From G965279355 sp965279355 (GTDB lineage: Bacteria; Pseudomonadota; Alphaproteobacteria; CACIAM-22H2): a stretch of 64,000 nt of DNA. Each line of letters starts with the position of its first letter. The stretch's first letter is position 1. The position numbers were made by a program, and so were the translations under genes. Location of the stretch: NCBI GenBank assembly GCA_965279355.1, contig OZ257155.1:3348001-3412000 (forward strand). Reading direction: 5' to 3'. Below the pieces are notes generated by a model. It saw only the letters and a list, made by a program, of their open reading frames with translations, was not told the origin of the DNA and ran no database searches. Positions 24,885 to 32,588 of this stretch are shown piece after piece.

Positions 24885-24986
24885 CTAGGCGCCGTGCGCG
24901 GACAGCACCAGCGCCAGCACGATCATCACGACGCCGGCGACCGTAAACAACCACTGCGATAACGTCACATTGTCCCCCTGCTTCAT
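24885..24986 (-). CDS. Possible 33-aa single-TM peptide
   Basis: A 33-residue reverse-strand frame begins MKQGDNVTLSQWLFT and has one clean hydrophobic helix (VAGVVMIVLALVLSA). Its stop abuts the stop of the FMN monooxygenase. Bacterial genomes hold many such membrane microproteins, but there is no clear Shine-Dalgarno sequence before the ATG at 24986, so expression is doubtful. Function unknown. Confidence 0.35.
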   Translation of the reverse strand: MKQGDNVTLSQWLFTVAGVVMIVLALVLSAHGA

Positions 24987-25082
24987 GGAGGGGACTGTAA
25001 CGAGGGGACGGCCGTCGGCAGTGACGGCCGTCACGCCGTTTCGCATATTCCGGTTCCGCGCGGCGGGTCCGGATGCGATGGT

Positions 25083-25964
25083 GTGGCGCTTCCCTGCCGA
25101 GTCGCTGCCGTGAGCCTGGATACAAGAACCAAGATTGCCCTTGCCGCGATGGCGCAGCGTCCCGTTGTCGCGGCGCGCCACCTGTTTGGCCGGACGCCGG
25201 ATCTGGTGACGAAGCGCGGCGGCATATCCTGGGCGCTGGATCTGCGCGAAGGCATCGACTTCTCGATCTGGCTGCTGGGCGCGTTCGAGCGGCGGACCGT
25301 CGCGGCGTATCAGCGGATCGTGCGGCCCGGCGCGGTCGTCTTCGATATTGGCGCGAATGTCGGCGCCCATGCGCTGCCGCTGGCGAAGATGGTCGGGTCC
25401 ACCGGCCGGGTTTATGCGTTCGAACCGGTCACATGGGCGCTGCAGAAGCTGCAGGCCAATCTGCGTCTCAATCCGGATCTGGCCGGCCGGGTCAGCGTGA
25501 ACCAGATCATGCTGACCGACAGCCCGCAGAAGGTGGTGCCGGACTCCATCTATTCGAGCTGGCCGTTGAGCGGCGCGGAGCCGGTGCATGAAATCCTGCG
25601 TGCCCGGAACCTGCCGACCACGGGCGCGCGGGCGACCACACTCGACATGTTTGTCAGCGAGGCGGGTGTGACCCGTCTCGATTTCATCAAGCTCGATGTC
25701 GATGGCGGGGAATGTGCCGTGTTGCGCGGCGCGCGCGAGACCCTGGCCCGTCTGCGCCCGGCGGTGATCGTGGAATTGTCGCCGTACATCCTCGAACAGG
25801 CGGGCGAAAGCCTCGACGTGCTTCTCGATCTTCTGGAGGGCGCCGGCTACGCGCTTCAGGACCTGGGCGGTAAGCCCCTGCCCGGTGACCGCCAGGCCCT
25901 TAAGGATCTGATTCCAACCGGCGGCGGAATCAATGCCTTAGCCCATATCCGGTCCCACGCCTGA
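25083..25964 (+). CDS. FkbM-family SAM-dependent methyltransferase
   Basis: This protein of about 284-293 residues is in the FkbM methyltransferase family, which O-methylates sugars and polyketides. The SAM site is VVFDIGANVGAHALPLAKMVGSTGRVYAFEPV. The family's FIKLDVDGGECAVLRGARETLARLRPAVIVELSP motif follows, where the Asp-Gly-Gly-Glu core is typical. Start codons GTG 25083 and GTG 25110 are both possible and neither has a strong ribosome site. It lies between the FMN monooxygenase and two amidohydrolases on one strand, but the spacing (198 and 108 bases) does not demand a single operon. Substrate unknown. Confidence 0.85.
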   Translation: MALPCRVAAVSLDTRTKIALAAMAQRPVVAARHLFGRTPDLVTKRGGISWALDLREGIDFSIWLLGAFERRTVAAYQRIVRPGAVVFDIGANVGAHALPLAKMVGSTGRVYAFEPVTWALQKLQANLRLNPDLAGRVSVNQIMLTDSPQKVVPDSIYSSWPLSGAEPVHEILRARNLPTTGARATTLDMFVSEAGVTRLDFIKLDVDGGECAVLRGARETLARLRPAVIVELSPYILEQAGESLDVLLDLLEGAGYALQDLGGKPLPGDRQALKDLIPTGGGINALAHIRSHA

Positions 25965-26072
25965 ACGGGCGCGGCTTGCGCCGGGCGGGTCGCGGGCTTA
26001 AATTTTAACCTCATCCCGGAAAACGCCGCTGGACCGGCGAATCGCGGTATTCGCCGCCACCAGGAGGGACGC

Positions 26073-27143
26073 GTGGAGCCTCGGACTCAGCAGGCCATCG
26101 ATTGCGATATTCATCCAGCCCTTCCGACCACGGATGCGTTGCTGCCCTACCTTGACGATTTCTGGCGCGAGATGGTCCCGATGCGGATCGTCGAGAACCT
26201 CGAACTTGCCTCCTATCCGTCCAGTGTTCCGCTGACCGGCCGTCCCGACTGGCGCCCGAAGAACAGCAAGCCCGGCACCGATTTCGAGATGCTGAAGACC
26301 CAGGCGCTTGATGGCTTCGGCACCCGCTTCGCCATCTGCAATGTCCTGCATGGCGGACACGCTCTGCCGAGCGACGATTTCGCCGCCGCCCTTTGCCGCG
26401 CCACCAACGACTGGGTTGCCAAGGAATGGCTGGACCGCGATCCGCGCCTTCGCGCCTCGATCGTCATCCCGACAGAGAATGTGGAACTGTCGGTCGCCGA
26501 GATCGAGCGGCGGGCCGACGACAAGCGCTTCGTGCAGGTTCTGATGCTGGCCTCGAACGAAAAGCCGATGGGCAAGCGTTCGTACTGGCCGATCTATAAA
26601 GTCGCCGAGCGTCTTGGCCTGCCGATCGGCGTGCATGCCGGCAGCACCTTTCGCCATCCGCCGACCTCACTCGGCTGGGGTTCGTACTTTTATGAAGATT
26701 ACGTCGGACATGCGCAGGCCTTTCAGGCGCAGCTGCTGAGTCTGGTCGCCGAGGGCGTGTTCGTCGAATTTCCCAAGCTCAAGGTCGTGCTGATCGAATC
26801 CGGCTTCACCTGGCTGCCGGCCTTCCTATGGCGCTTCGACAAGACATGGCGCGGCATTCGCCACGAGACGCCGTGGGTCAACCGCCAGCCGACGGACATC
26901 GTGCGCGACCATATCCGCCTGACCCTGCAGCCGGTCGACGGGCCGCAGGACGTCGCGATCTTCAGGAAGCTGATCGAGCATGTCGGGTCCGAGGACATGC
27001 TGCTGTTCTCGACCGACTACCCGCACTGGCAGTACGACGGCAACGAGGTGTTGCCGGACGGGCTGACCGAAAGCCATCTCCGCAAGATCATGGTCGACAA
27101 TCCCCTCGACACCTACCCGCGCCTCAAAGAGGTGATCCAATGA
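26073..27143 (+). CDS. Amidohydrolase_2-family protein (first of a pair)
   Basis: This 356-residue metal-dependent hydrolase or decarboxylase is of the amidohydrolase_2 (ACMSD/LigW-like) family. Metal ligands are expected in IDCDIHPALP (D-x-H), GVHAG near residue 189, and LLFSTDYPHWQYDG (late Asp) near residue 310. KVVLIESGFTWLPAFLWRFDKTWRG is also characteristic. GTG 26073 is supported by AGGAGGGA eight bases upstream. It overlaps the next amidohydrolase gene by four bases (ATGA). The two proteins share layout but differ in sequence, so they may form a heteromer or act on successive intermediates. Substrate unknown. Confidence 0.88.
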   Translation: MEPRTQQAIDCDIHPALPTTDALLPYLDDFWREMVPMRIVENLELASYPSSVPLTGRPDWRPKNSKPGTDFEMLKTQALDGFGTRFAICNVLHGGHALPSDDFAAALCRATNDWVAKEWLDRDPRLRASIVIPTENVELSVAEIERRADDKRFVQVLMLASNEKPMGKRSYWPIYKVAERLGLPIGVHAGSTFRHPPTSLGWGSYFYEDYVGHAQAFQAQLLSLVAEGVFVEFPKLKVVLIESGFTWLPAFLWRFDKTWRGIRHETPWVNRQPTDIVRDHIRLTLQPVDGPQDVAIFRKLIEHVGSEDMLLFSTDYPHWQYDGNEVLPDGLTESHLRKIMVDNPLDTYPRLKEVIQ

Positions 27144-28249
27144 ATGTTGCCGTTCTCGAGCGCGACGCCAGACGCGCGCAATCGCAGCTGATCGTTGTCG
27201 ACTGCGACATTCACCCGACCATCTCGACGATGGCCGATCTGCACCCCTATCTGACCGATCGCTGGAAAGAGCATCTCAAGACCTTCGGCGGTCTGGTGCG
27301 GCAGTCCTTCGCCTCGACCGGGTCCTACGCCCGCTATAACCGCGACGGCGGTGCAAGGCTCGACACCAGGCCGCCGACCGGCGGCCCGTCAGGGTCCGAC
27401 CTGCCGTTCATGCAGGTGAACCACCTCAATCCCAACAACATCGAATACGGCGTGCTGCAGCCGCTGCGCCCGGCGGCCGGAAGCTTCCGCAACCAGCATC
27501 TCGGTGAGGCGCTGACCTCGGCGATCAACGACTGGCAGATCGATACCTGGTGCGGCAAGGAATCGCGCCTCAAGGGCTCGCTGATGGTCAACCGCGAGGA
27601 TCCGCAGGCGGCGATCAACCAGATCAAGCTTCATGTCAACGACCCGAACTTCGCGCAGATCTCGGTCCTGCCGCACGGGATCGAGCCGCTGGGCCGTCAG
27701 CGCTACTGGCCGATCTTCGAGGCAGCGGAAGCCTACAACAAGCCGATCGGCATCCATGTCGGCGGGGCCAGCGGCTGGGCGCCGACCAGCACCGGCTGGC
27801 CGTCCTATTACGTGGAGGAGCATCATTCGAAGGCCGAGGCGATGCAGTCGCTGATGGTCAGCATGGTGCTGGAAGGCGTGTTCGAGCGCTTCCCCAAGTT
27901 GCGGGTCGTGCTGATCGAAGGCGGGTTCGTATGGGTGCCGTCGCTGGCCTGGCGCCTCGACAAGCATTGGGCCCGTCTGAAATCCGAAGTGCCGCATCTC
28001 AAGCGCCTGCCGTCGGAATATATCCGCGACCATTTCTGGTACACGACCCAGCCGGTCGAGGAGCCGGAAAATCCGCAGCATCTCGTCGATGCGATGGACT
28101 GGGTCGGCTGGGACAAGATCCTGTTCTCGACCGACTATCCGCACTGGGACTACGACGACCCGAACTTCGCGTTCAAGTTCCGGATGACGGAAGAGAAGAA
28201 GCTGATGCTCTATCGCAACAACGCCAAGACGCTTTACGGATTCAAATAA
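27140..28249 (+). CDS. Amidohydrolase_2-family protein (second of a pair)
   Basis: This 369-residue paralogue of the preceding gene has the same landmarks: VVDCDIHPTIS near residue 20, GIHVGGASGWAPTSTGWPSYY, VVLIEGGFVWVPSLAWRLDKHW and ILFSTDYPHWDYDDPN. The start is the ATG at 27140, which shares the ATGA overlap with the upstream stop; open frame further left is out-of-phase sequence of that gene. A Rieske protein gene begins two bases after the stop. The pair plus Rieske arrangement suggests a three-protein catabolic unit, with the flavin monooxygenase upstream as a possible first step. The reaction is unknown; decarboxylation or ring hydrolysis are both open. Confidence 0.88.
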   Translation: MNVAVLERDARRAQSQLIVVDCDIHPTISTMADLHPYLTDRWKEHLKTFGGLVRQSFASTGSYARYNRDGGARLDTRPPTGGPSGSDLPFMQVNHLNPNNIEYGVLQPLRPAAGSFRNQHLGEALTSAINDWQIDTWCGKESRLKGSLMVNREDPQAAINQIKLHVNDPNFAQISVLPHGIEPLGRQRYWPIFEAAEAYNKPIGIHVGGASGWAPTSTGWPSYYVEEHHSKAEAMQSLMVSMVLEGVFERFPKLRVVLIEGGFVWVPSLAWRLDKHWARLKSEVPHLKRLPSEYIRDHFWYTTQPVEEPENPQHLVDAMDWVGWDKILFSTDYPHWDYDDPNFAFKFRMTEEKKLMLYRNNAKTLYGFK

Positions 28250-28251
28250 CC

Positions 28252-28665
28252 ATGGCCCGTCACGTCGTCGCCAAGGAAGGCGAAATCCCGCCCGGCGGCA
28301 GCAAGCGCGTTACGCTCAGCGGGCGGGAGATTGCGCTCTTCAACATCAAGGGCGAGTATTTCGCGCTGCTCAACCGCTGCCCGCATGAAGGTGGGCCGCT
28401 CTGCCACGGCAAGCTGACCAGCCTTGTCGAATCCGACCGGCCCGGCCAGTACAAGGTGTCGCGGCCCGGCGAGATGCTGCGCTGCCCATGGCATGGCTGG
28501 GAGTTCGACGTGCGGACCGGCCAGTCCTACTGCGACCCGACCAAGATCAAGGTTCGCGCCTACGACGTGACGGTCGAACCGGGCGAGACCGTGGCCCGGG
28601 GCCCGTATGTCGCCGAAACGTTTCCTGTAACCACCGAAGAAAATTACATCGTCATCGAGGCCTGA
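28252..28665 (+). CDS. Rieske [2Fe-2S] ferredoxin-like protein
   Basis: This 137-residue soluble Rieske protein has cluster ligands in RCPHEGGPLCHG (C-x-H near residue 44) and RCPWHGWEF (C-x2-H near residue 82). These are the two loops of a Rieske [2Fe-2S] site. An extended stretch separates the loops, as in small Rieske ferredoxins and the N-terminal domains of ring-hydroxylating oxygenases. There is no catalytic oxygenase domain. It begins two bases after the second amidohydrolase and is very probably co-transcribed. It could feed electrons to a monooxygenase, but the partner is not identified. Confidence 0.9.
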   Translation: MARHVVAKEGEIPPGGSKRVTLSGREIALFNIKGEYFALLNRCPHEGGPLCHGKLTSLVESDRPGQYKVSRPGEMLRCPWHGWEFDVRTGQSYCDPTKIKVRAYDVTVEPGETVARGPYVAETFPVTTEENYIVIEA

Positions 28666-28711
28666 GGGCCGATGCTCGAAGCGGAGCAGGCGTACAGGTA
28701 AAGGTCAGCGT

Positions 28712-28903
28712 TCAACCCGGGCAGGCATCGGCAAGGCAGGCATTGAGGTCGGTGCGGCTGAGCCCGATGTCGCGCAGCACATGATCGTCCAGCGTTGCCG
28801 CTGCGGCGAGGTCGCGAGGTCTGTTCAGGTATTGCCGGAACACGGCGCCGACATGGCGCAGCGAGTTGAGCAGATGCGGCTCAACAAAACCTGGGCTGTT
28901 CAT
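28712..28903 (-). CDS. DUF1127 small protein
   Basis: This 63-residue protein has a short helix-rich N-terminus and the DUF1127 signature LDDHVLRDIGLSRTDLNACL at the C-terminus. DUF1127 proteins are small and arginine-rich. In Alphaproteobacteria some regulate phosphate metabolism, RNA turnover or stress responses; the role of this one is not known. The ATG at 28903 has GGAGAA seven bases upstream. A co-oriented small secreted protein gene ends 55 bases upstream. Confidence 0.85.
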   Translation of the reverse strand: MNSPGFVEPHLLNSLRHVGAVFRQYLNRPRDLAAAATLDDHVLRDIGLSRTDLNACLADACPG

Positions 28904-28958
28904 CGTTCTTCTCCAAAAAAGGGCCGGCCCCGGCTCAACCGGGGCCGTTCCCATGTGT

Positions 28959-29267
28959 TCAGCGCGCGTAAAGGCGGGCCTTGGCCACTTCTTCACGGCA
29001 CTTCTGTTCGTTGCCGGCGGCTGCCCATTGCCGGGCCGACAGCAGATGGTTGCGGGCGATATACCGGCCGTCATCGCCGTGCCCCCCGGTGACTCCCAGG
29101 GTCGGGCTGCGGCTGGCACGCTCGGCTGTCACCGAACAGCTTTCACCGTCGGCCTGCGCGGTCGTTGGGGCTGGCGAAGATGGCGTCGCGTTCTGGGCCG
29201 AAAGGGGTGCCGCGAAACTGATCGCCACGGCAAGAGCGGCGGCGGCGGCGAGAGAAAGATTGTTCAT
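28959..29267 (-). CDS. Small exported hypothetical protein
   Basis: This 102-residue protein has a clear signal peptide (MNNLSLAAAAALAVAISFAAPLSAQ, cleaved after LSA). The mature part of about 77 residues contains two cysteines (SCSVT and QKCREE) that could form a disulfide. The region ARNHLLSARQWAAAGNEQKC looks helical. I do not recognise the family. The ATG at 29267 follows GGAG at a good distance. A perfect 15-bp inverted repeat sits directly in its leader, and a divergent TetR gene lies beyond, so it may be the regulator's target. Confidence 0.72.
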   Translation of the reverse strand: MNNLSLAAAAALAVAISFAAPLSAQNATPSSPAPTTAQADGESCSVTAERASRSPTLGVTGGHGDDGRYIARNHLLSARQWAAAGNEQKCREEVAKARLYAR

Positions 29268-29275
29268 CGGTCTGC

Positions 29276-29311
29276 TCCGGGTTTATGTAACTGCTATTAC
29301 ATAAACCCGGA
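29276..29311. promoter_or_regulatory. 15-bp perfect inverted repeat, candidate TetR operator
   Basis: TCCGGGTTTATGTAA and its exact complement TTACATAAACCCGGA are separated by six bases (CTGCTA). The element lies between the small exported protein gene (start 29267) and the divergent TetR gene (start 29462). The AT-rich centre TTTATGTAA-N6-TTACATAAA resembles operators of dimeric TetR repressors. As RNA it would form a stable hairpin next to the ribosome site of the leftward gene, so an RNA role is also possible. Confidence 0.55.
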
Positions 29312-29461
29312 CCACAGCCGTTCAACCAGGCTTCCATGCTATTCGTTCCGGGCTGGCATTCGTCCCGCGCATGCTAAATAACCATTGTTATATAAAGGCT
29401 TAATAAAAATACGGTCTCTTCTCATTGATCAAGAAGACTGGCGCTGTATATTCATGAGGTA

Positions 29462-30154
29462 ATGAAACAGAAAGTACATAAACCGCTCTCCGGGTCGCGC
29501 CGGGAACGCTGCTCGCTCGACACGCGGTGTCAGGCGCTGCTCGATGCGGCGACCGCTGTCTTTCTGGCGCGTGGCTTTGCGGACGCCAGCATCGATGAGG
29601 TTGTCGAACGCGGCGGCGGCTCGAAGGCGACCGTCTATGCGCATTTCGGGAATAAGGAAGGGCTGTTCGACGCCGTGGTCGGTCGCTGCTGCGACGATGT
29701 CACCGCCTCGATAGGCGCGATGCCCGACTGTGCGGATCTGCGGGAAGGGCTGCAGGCGGTTGCGCACGCGTATCTCAAGGCGATCCTCGATCCGCGACGC
29801 CTGGCGATGTACCGGCTGATCATCAGCGAAAGCAGCCGTCGCCCGGAAATCGGCGATGCATTCTATCGCGTTGGTCCTCAATCGGGGCTGAAGGCGATGG
29901 CAGATTTTTTTCGCCGCGGCGCGGCGCGGGGCCTTTTGAAGTCAGACGATCCCGAGGCTCTGGCCTCGTATTTTCTCGGCGCCTTGCGTGGGGATCTCTT
30001 CATGCAACCGCTGCTGAATCCAACACGGCAGCCCACACTGCGTGAGCTTGCACGACATATCGACTTTACGGTTGATCAATTCCTGCGGGGGCTTGATGCG
30101 CCTGCGCCGGCGGGCCGGGAGGTTCCTGTGCGCCGAGAGGCTCTCGCGCCCTAG
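29462..30154 (+). CDS. TetR/AcrR-family transcriptional regulator
   Basis: This 230-residue repressor-type protein has an N-terminal helix-turn-helix (about residues 22-68: ALLDAATAVFLARGFADASIDEVVERGGGSKATVYAHFGNKEGLF). The C-terminal ligand domain contains LAMYRLIISESSRRPEIGDAFY, as in the AcrR C-terminal family. It is divergent from the small exported protein, with the 29276-29311 palindrome between them. It may also control the neighbouring catabolic genes. The ligand is unknown. Its stop is three bases from the end of the convergent oxygenase gene. Confidence 0.9.
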   Translation: MKQKVHKPLSGSRRERCSLDTRCQALLDAATAVFLARGFADASIDEVVERGGGSKATVYAHFGNKEGLFDAVVGRCCDDVTASIGAMPDCADLREGLQAVAHAYLKAILDPRRLAMYRLIISESSRRPEIGDAFYRVGPQSGLKAMADFFRRGAARGLLKSDDPEALASYFLGALRGDLFMQPLLNPTRQPTLRELARHIDFTVDQFLRGLDAPAPAGREVPVRREALAP

Positions 30155-30157
30155 GCC

Positions 30158-31291
30158 TCAGGACGCCTTGGTCTCTTCCTTGACGCCGTGATACTGCGCG
30201 ATGCCCTCGCCGAGGAACTTGTTGTTCTCGGCGCGCGTCTTTGCCCCTGATTCATCGTAAAGAAACGGCAGAAAGGCGTAGCGGCTGCCTTTGGTCACCG
30301 GCTGCGCTTCGTGCATCAGTGAGCAGGAGAACACAACCGCGCCGCCGGTCGGCGCGCGATAGGTGCGCGAGCCGAATTCCGGGAAGCGCAAATCGCCGCC
30401 TTCGTACTCATCGGCATTCAAATTGATGGTGACGGCAAAGCGTCGATGCGCGGTGCCCTTGGTCGTATTGTCGCGATGCGGCTTGAAGTAACCGCCGGGA
30501 TCGCTGTCGTAGCGGCAGACGAGATAGCGCTCCATGCGGGTGATTTCGATATGGAACGCCTTCTGGATTTCAGGCAGCAGCCGGCGCTCGATGCGCGCTT
30601 TGGTCGCGAACAGGGTGGGCTCGTCGTTGATATAGTAATCGGCGCGGCGCTTGAAGGAGTGATTGATTACGCCGACCGTCTTGCCATCGACATCCTGCAT
30701 GAAGCCGGAATCGGTGCCGCCGTTCTTCTCGTAGAGAGCGATGAGATGCCGGCAATAGTCCGGTTCGAACACGCGCGGCAGAATGAGGACGGGTGCCGGA
30801 ATTTCCATTCCGCCATGGAGATTGGTTGGCGGCAGGCCGGCGACGAAGTCGAGCGCCGCATCGGCATGCTCCAGCGGAATCTGCGCCAGCACGCGCAGCA
30901 TCGGATCGAGGATCAGCCAGAACTGCCGGTAGGAAATTTTCTCGCCTGGACCGCTGTCGGAATCGACGGCGCGGAACTGCCGACCGATATTGAGGTCGAA
31001 ATCCCAGAAATAGCGGATGCCGGGAATGACCTGCTTCAGCCGCTTCTCTTTGTAGTCATCGGGATTGGCGCTGATCCCAAAGAAGCAGGCGCGAACGTCG
31101 TCGAACATATCCTTGCGGGCCATGACCGCGGCCATGGCCTTCTGTGCCAGCTCGGATGTGGCCGAACCGAAGAAGCCCAACACCACATACATTCCGGCCA
31201 GCGTCTCGAAGTTGAACTTCGCGTTGACGCTGGACGGCGCGGTGAACATCGGCACCGGATCGCCCGGCCGAAATATCGTCGCAGTGGACAT
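30158..31291 (-). CDS. Thioredoxin-fold (AhpC/TSA-like) plus 2OG-Fe(II) oxygenase fusion
   Basis: This 377-residue two-domain protein has an AhpC/TSA-like thioredoxin fold at about residues 1-155 (FRPGDPVPMFTAPSSVN, VLGFFGSATSELAQ, CFFGISANP). No cysteine stands at the expected peroxidatic position after VLGFFG. The prolyl-4-hydroxylase-like Fe(II)/2-oxoglutarate oxygenase domain is at about residues 165-365. It has the His-x-Asp pair in YFKPHRDNT near residue 271, the distal His in SCSLMHEAQPV near 327, and the 2OG-binding Arg in KGSRYAF near 336. The oxygenase half looks active; the peroxiredoxin half probably binds a partner. The target is unknown, and protein hydroxylation is only a guess. 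Confidence 0.85.
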   Translation of the reverse strand: MSTATIFRPGDPVPMFTAPSSVNAKFNFETLAGMYVVLGFFGSATSELAQKAMAAVMARKDMFDDVRACFFGISANPDDYKEKRLKQVIPGIRYFWDFDLNIGRQFRAVDSDSGPGEKISYRQFWLILDPMLRVLAQIPLEHADAALDFVAGLPPTNLHGGMEIPAPVLILPRVFEPDYCRHLIALYEKNGGTDSGFMQDVDGKTVGVINHSFKRRADYYINDEPTLFATKARIERRLLPEIQKAFHIEITRMERYLVCRYDSDPGGYFKPHRDNTTKGTAHRRFAVTINLNADEYEGGDLRFPEFGSRTYRAPTGGAVVFSCSLMHEAQPVTKGSRYAFLPFLYDESGAKTRAENNKFLGEGIAQYHGVKEETKAS

Positions 31292-31450
31292 CGATTCCTC
31301 GGGTCTGGCGCCTCAGTATAAGCGGGAGGCGGCCACAGCGGCAGAGCCGTTGGTCGTTCCCTCAGACGGTAAACCGGGACTGGTTAGCCAATTGTAAATG
31401 TGGCGGTTTATGCCGCTTTTCGAGCGGCTTACCGGCCACCACATCCGCTG

Positions 31451-32338
31451 TCAGCGGATAAAATCGAACGCGAAAGCATCCTGCCGGCTCACCACGCGGC
31501 CGATATAGGGCGCGTTGAAATGACAGGGGAAGAATGTCACGTCGCGGTCGGTGTTTTCCTGAAGGATGCGCCGGCGGGTGATCGCCGACTTGTCCGGCGC
31601 CAGACAGGCTGAGCTGCTCCAGTCCGGACGGTAGACCTGCAGCGGATGATGCAGCACATCGCCCGTGAAGAGCGCCTCGCGTCCGCCCGATTTCAGCCGC
31701 AGCGTGATGTGTCCCGGCGTGTGACCGGGTGCCGGCTCGATCAGCAGGTCGTCGCCGATCGCGTGAACGCCCTCGACTAGCTCGGCCTGCTTCGCTTCCA
31801 TGATCGGCAGCACGCTATCCAGAAAGGCGCGGTTGTTGTGATCGTGCCCGGTGCCCTCCGGCTTGTTGCGCGGATCGGCGCTTTCATATTCGGCGCGCGA
31901 GAACACGTATTTCGCGTTGGGGAAGGTCGGAACCCAGCGGCCGTTTTCCAGCCTGGTGTTCCAGCCGCAATGGTCGGCATGCAGATGCGTGCACATCACA
32001 TAGTCAACCTCGGCTGGATCGACGCCCGTCGCCAGCAGATTGCTCATCCATGGCTTGTCGAGCCGGTGCATCGGCGGAAAGTTGGGCCGCTCCTTGTGAT
32101 TGCCGATGCAGGTGTCGACGACGATGGTGTGGTGGCGCGTGCGCAGCAGCCAGCTATGGAAGCTGAGGATCAGCTTGTCGTTCACGGGATCGAAGAAACT
32201 GGGCGCCAGCCAGTCCATGTGCTGCCGGGCGAAGTCGGGATCGTAATTGGGCAGGAAGACGCCGGGCCCGCCCCTGGTGCTGATGACCATCTCTTCAAGC
32301 TGATGGGCGGAGGCGGTGCCGATCTGGTGCTGGAACAT
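31451..32338 (-). CDS. MBL-fold metallo-hydrolase
   Basis: This is a 295-residue metallo-beta-lactamase-fold hydrolase. The two-zinc motif THLHADHCGW is near residue 119, further ligands lie in PAPGHTPGHITLRL and FTGDVLHHPLQ, and the late His is in FFPCHFNAP. This arrangement matches the class including quorum-quenching lactonases and organophosphate hydrolases, but the substrate cannot be named. The ATG at 32338 (MFQHQIG) has AAGGA six bases upstream and gives a normal length; the frame continues to 32680 across the metZ leader and is not coding there. It is divergent from metZ. Confidence 0.87.
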   Translation of the reverse strand: MFQHQIGTASAHQLEEMVISTRGGPGVFLPNYDPDFARQHMDWLAPSFFDPVNDKLILSFHSWLLRTRHHTIVVDTCIGNHKERPNFPPMHRLDKPWMSNLLATGVDPAEVDYVMCTHLHADHCGWNTRLENGRWVPTFPNAKYVFSRAEYESADPRNKPEGTGHDHNNRAFLDSVLPIMEAKQAELVEGVHAIGDDLLIEPAPGHTPGHITLRLKSGGREALFTGDVLHHPLQVYRPDWSSSACLAPDKSAITRRRILQENTDRDVTFFPCHFNAPYIGRVVSRQDAFAFDFIR

Positions 32339-32432
32339 GAATCCTTCCGCAGACGTCTTTTCGTTTCCGCGACCATACACGGACGGGGCCGCGCGATGAA
32401 AGGACCGGGGCACAGCTTTGCGAAGGTGCCGC

Positions 32433-32461
32433 TTGACACAATGGGCAGCCGCCGTCTTAAT
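32433..32461 (+). promoter_or_regulatory. Predicted sigma-70 promoter of metZ
   Basis: TTGACA at 32433-32438 and CTTAAT at 32456-32461 are separated by 17 bases. The -35 box is a perfect consensus. The start point would fall near 32467-32469, at the first base of the SAM-II aptamer, which supports the assignment. Confidence 0.7.
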
Positions 32462-32465
32462 TCCG

Positions 32466-32526
32466 CCCGTGGTGATTTGAGCCGACCGGCTTGCGGGCCA
32501 CGTAAAATAAACCGCTAAAAGGTCGG
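32466..32526 (+). promoter_or_regulatory. SAM-II riboswitch controlling metZ
   Basis: The leader contains the SAM-II core. P1 strand CGTGG (32468-32472) is followed by TGATTTG and loop CCGACC (32482-32487). Then come CTTGC, the second P1 strand CCACG (32498-32502), the A-rich TAAAATAAACCGCTAAAA and the 3' strand GGTCGG (32521-32526). GGTCGG pairs with CCGACC to form the P2 pseudoknot that encloses S-adenosylmethionine. SAM-II aptamers are an alphaproteobacterial class found before met genes. Downstream, CCGACC recurs (32543-32548) inside a terminator, giving a mutually exclusive partner for GGTCGG. This suggests that SAM binding promotes termination. Confidence 0.88.
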
Positions 32527-32540
32527 AGGCCGATTGGAAG

Positions 32541-32566
32541 CCCCGACCGTAACGTCGGGGTTTTTT
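32541..32566 (+). terminator. Rho-independent terminator in the metZ leader (riboswitch expression platform)
   Basis: CCCCGAC-CGTAAC-GTCGGGG forms a 7-bp GC-rich stem immediately followed by six T. It lies between the SAM-II aptamer and the metZ ribosome site (GGAG at 32577-32580), so read-through is required for metZ expression. Its left arm can alternatively pair with the aptamer's GGTCGG. Confidence 0.85.
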
Positions 32567-32588
32567 GTTTGCGGCAGGAGTAAATGTC

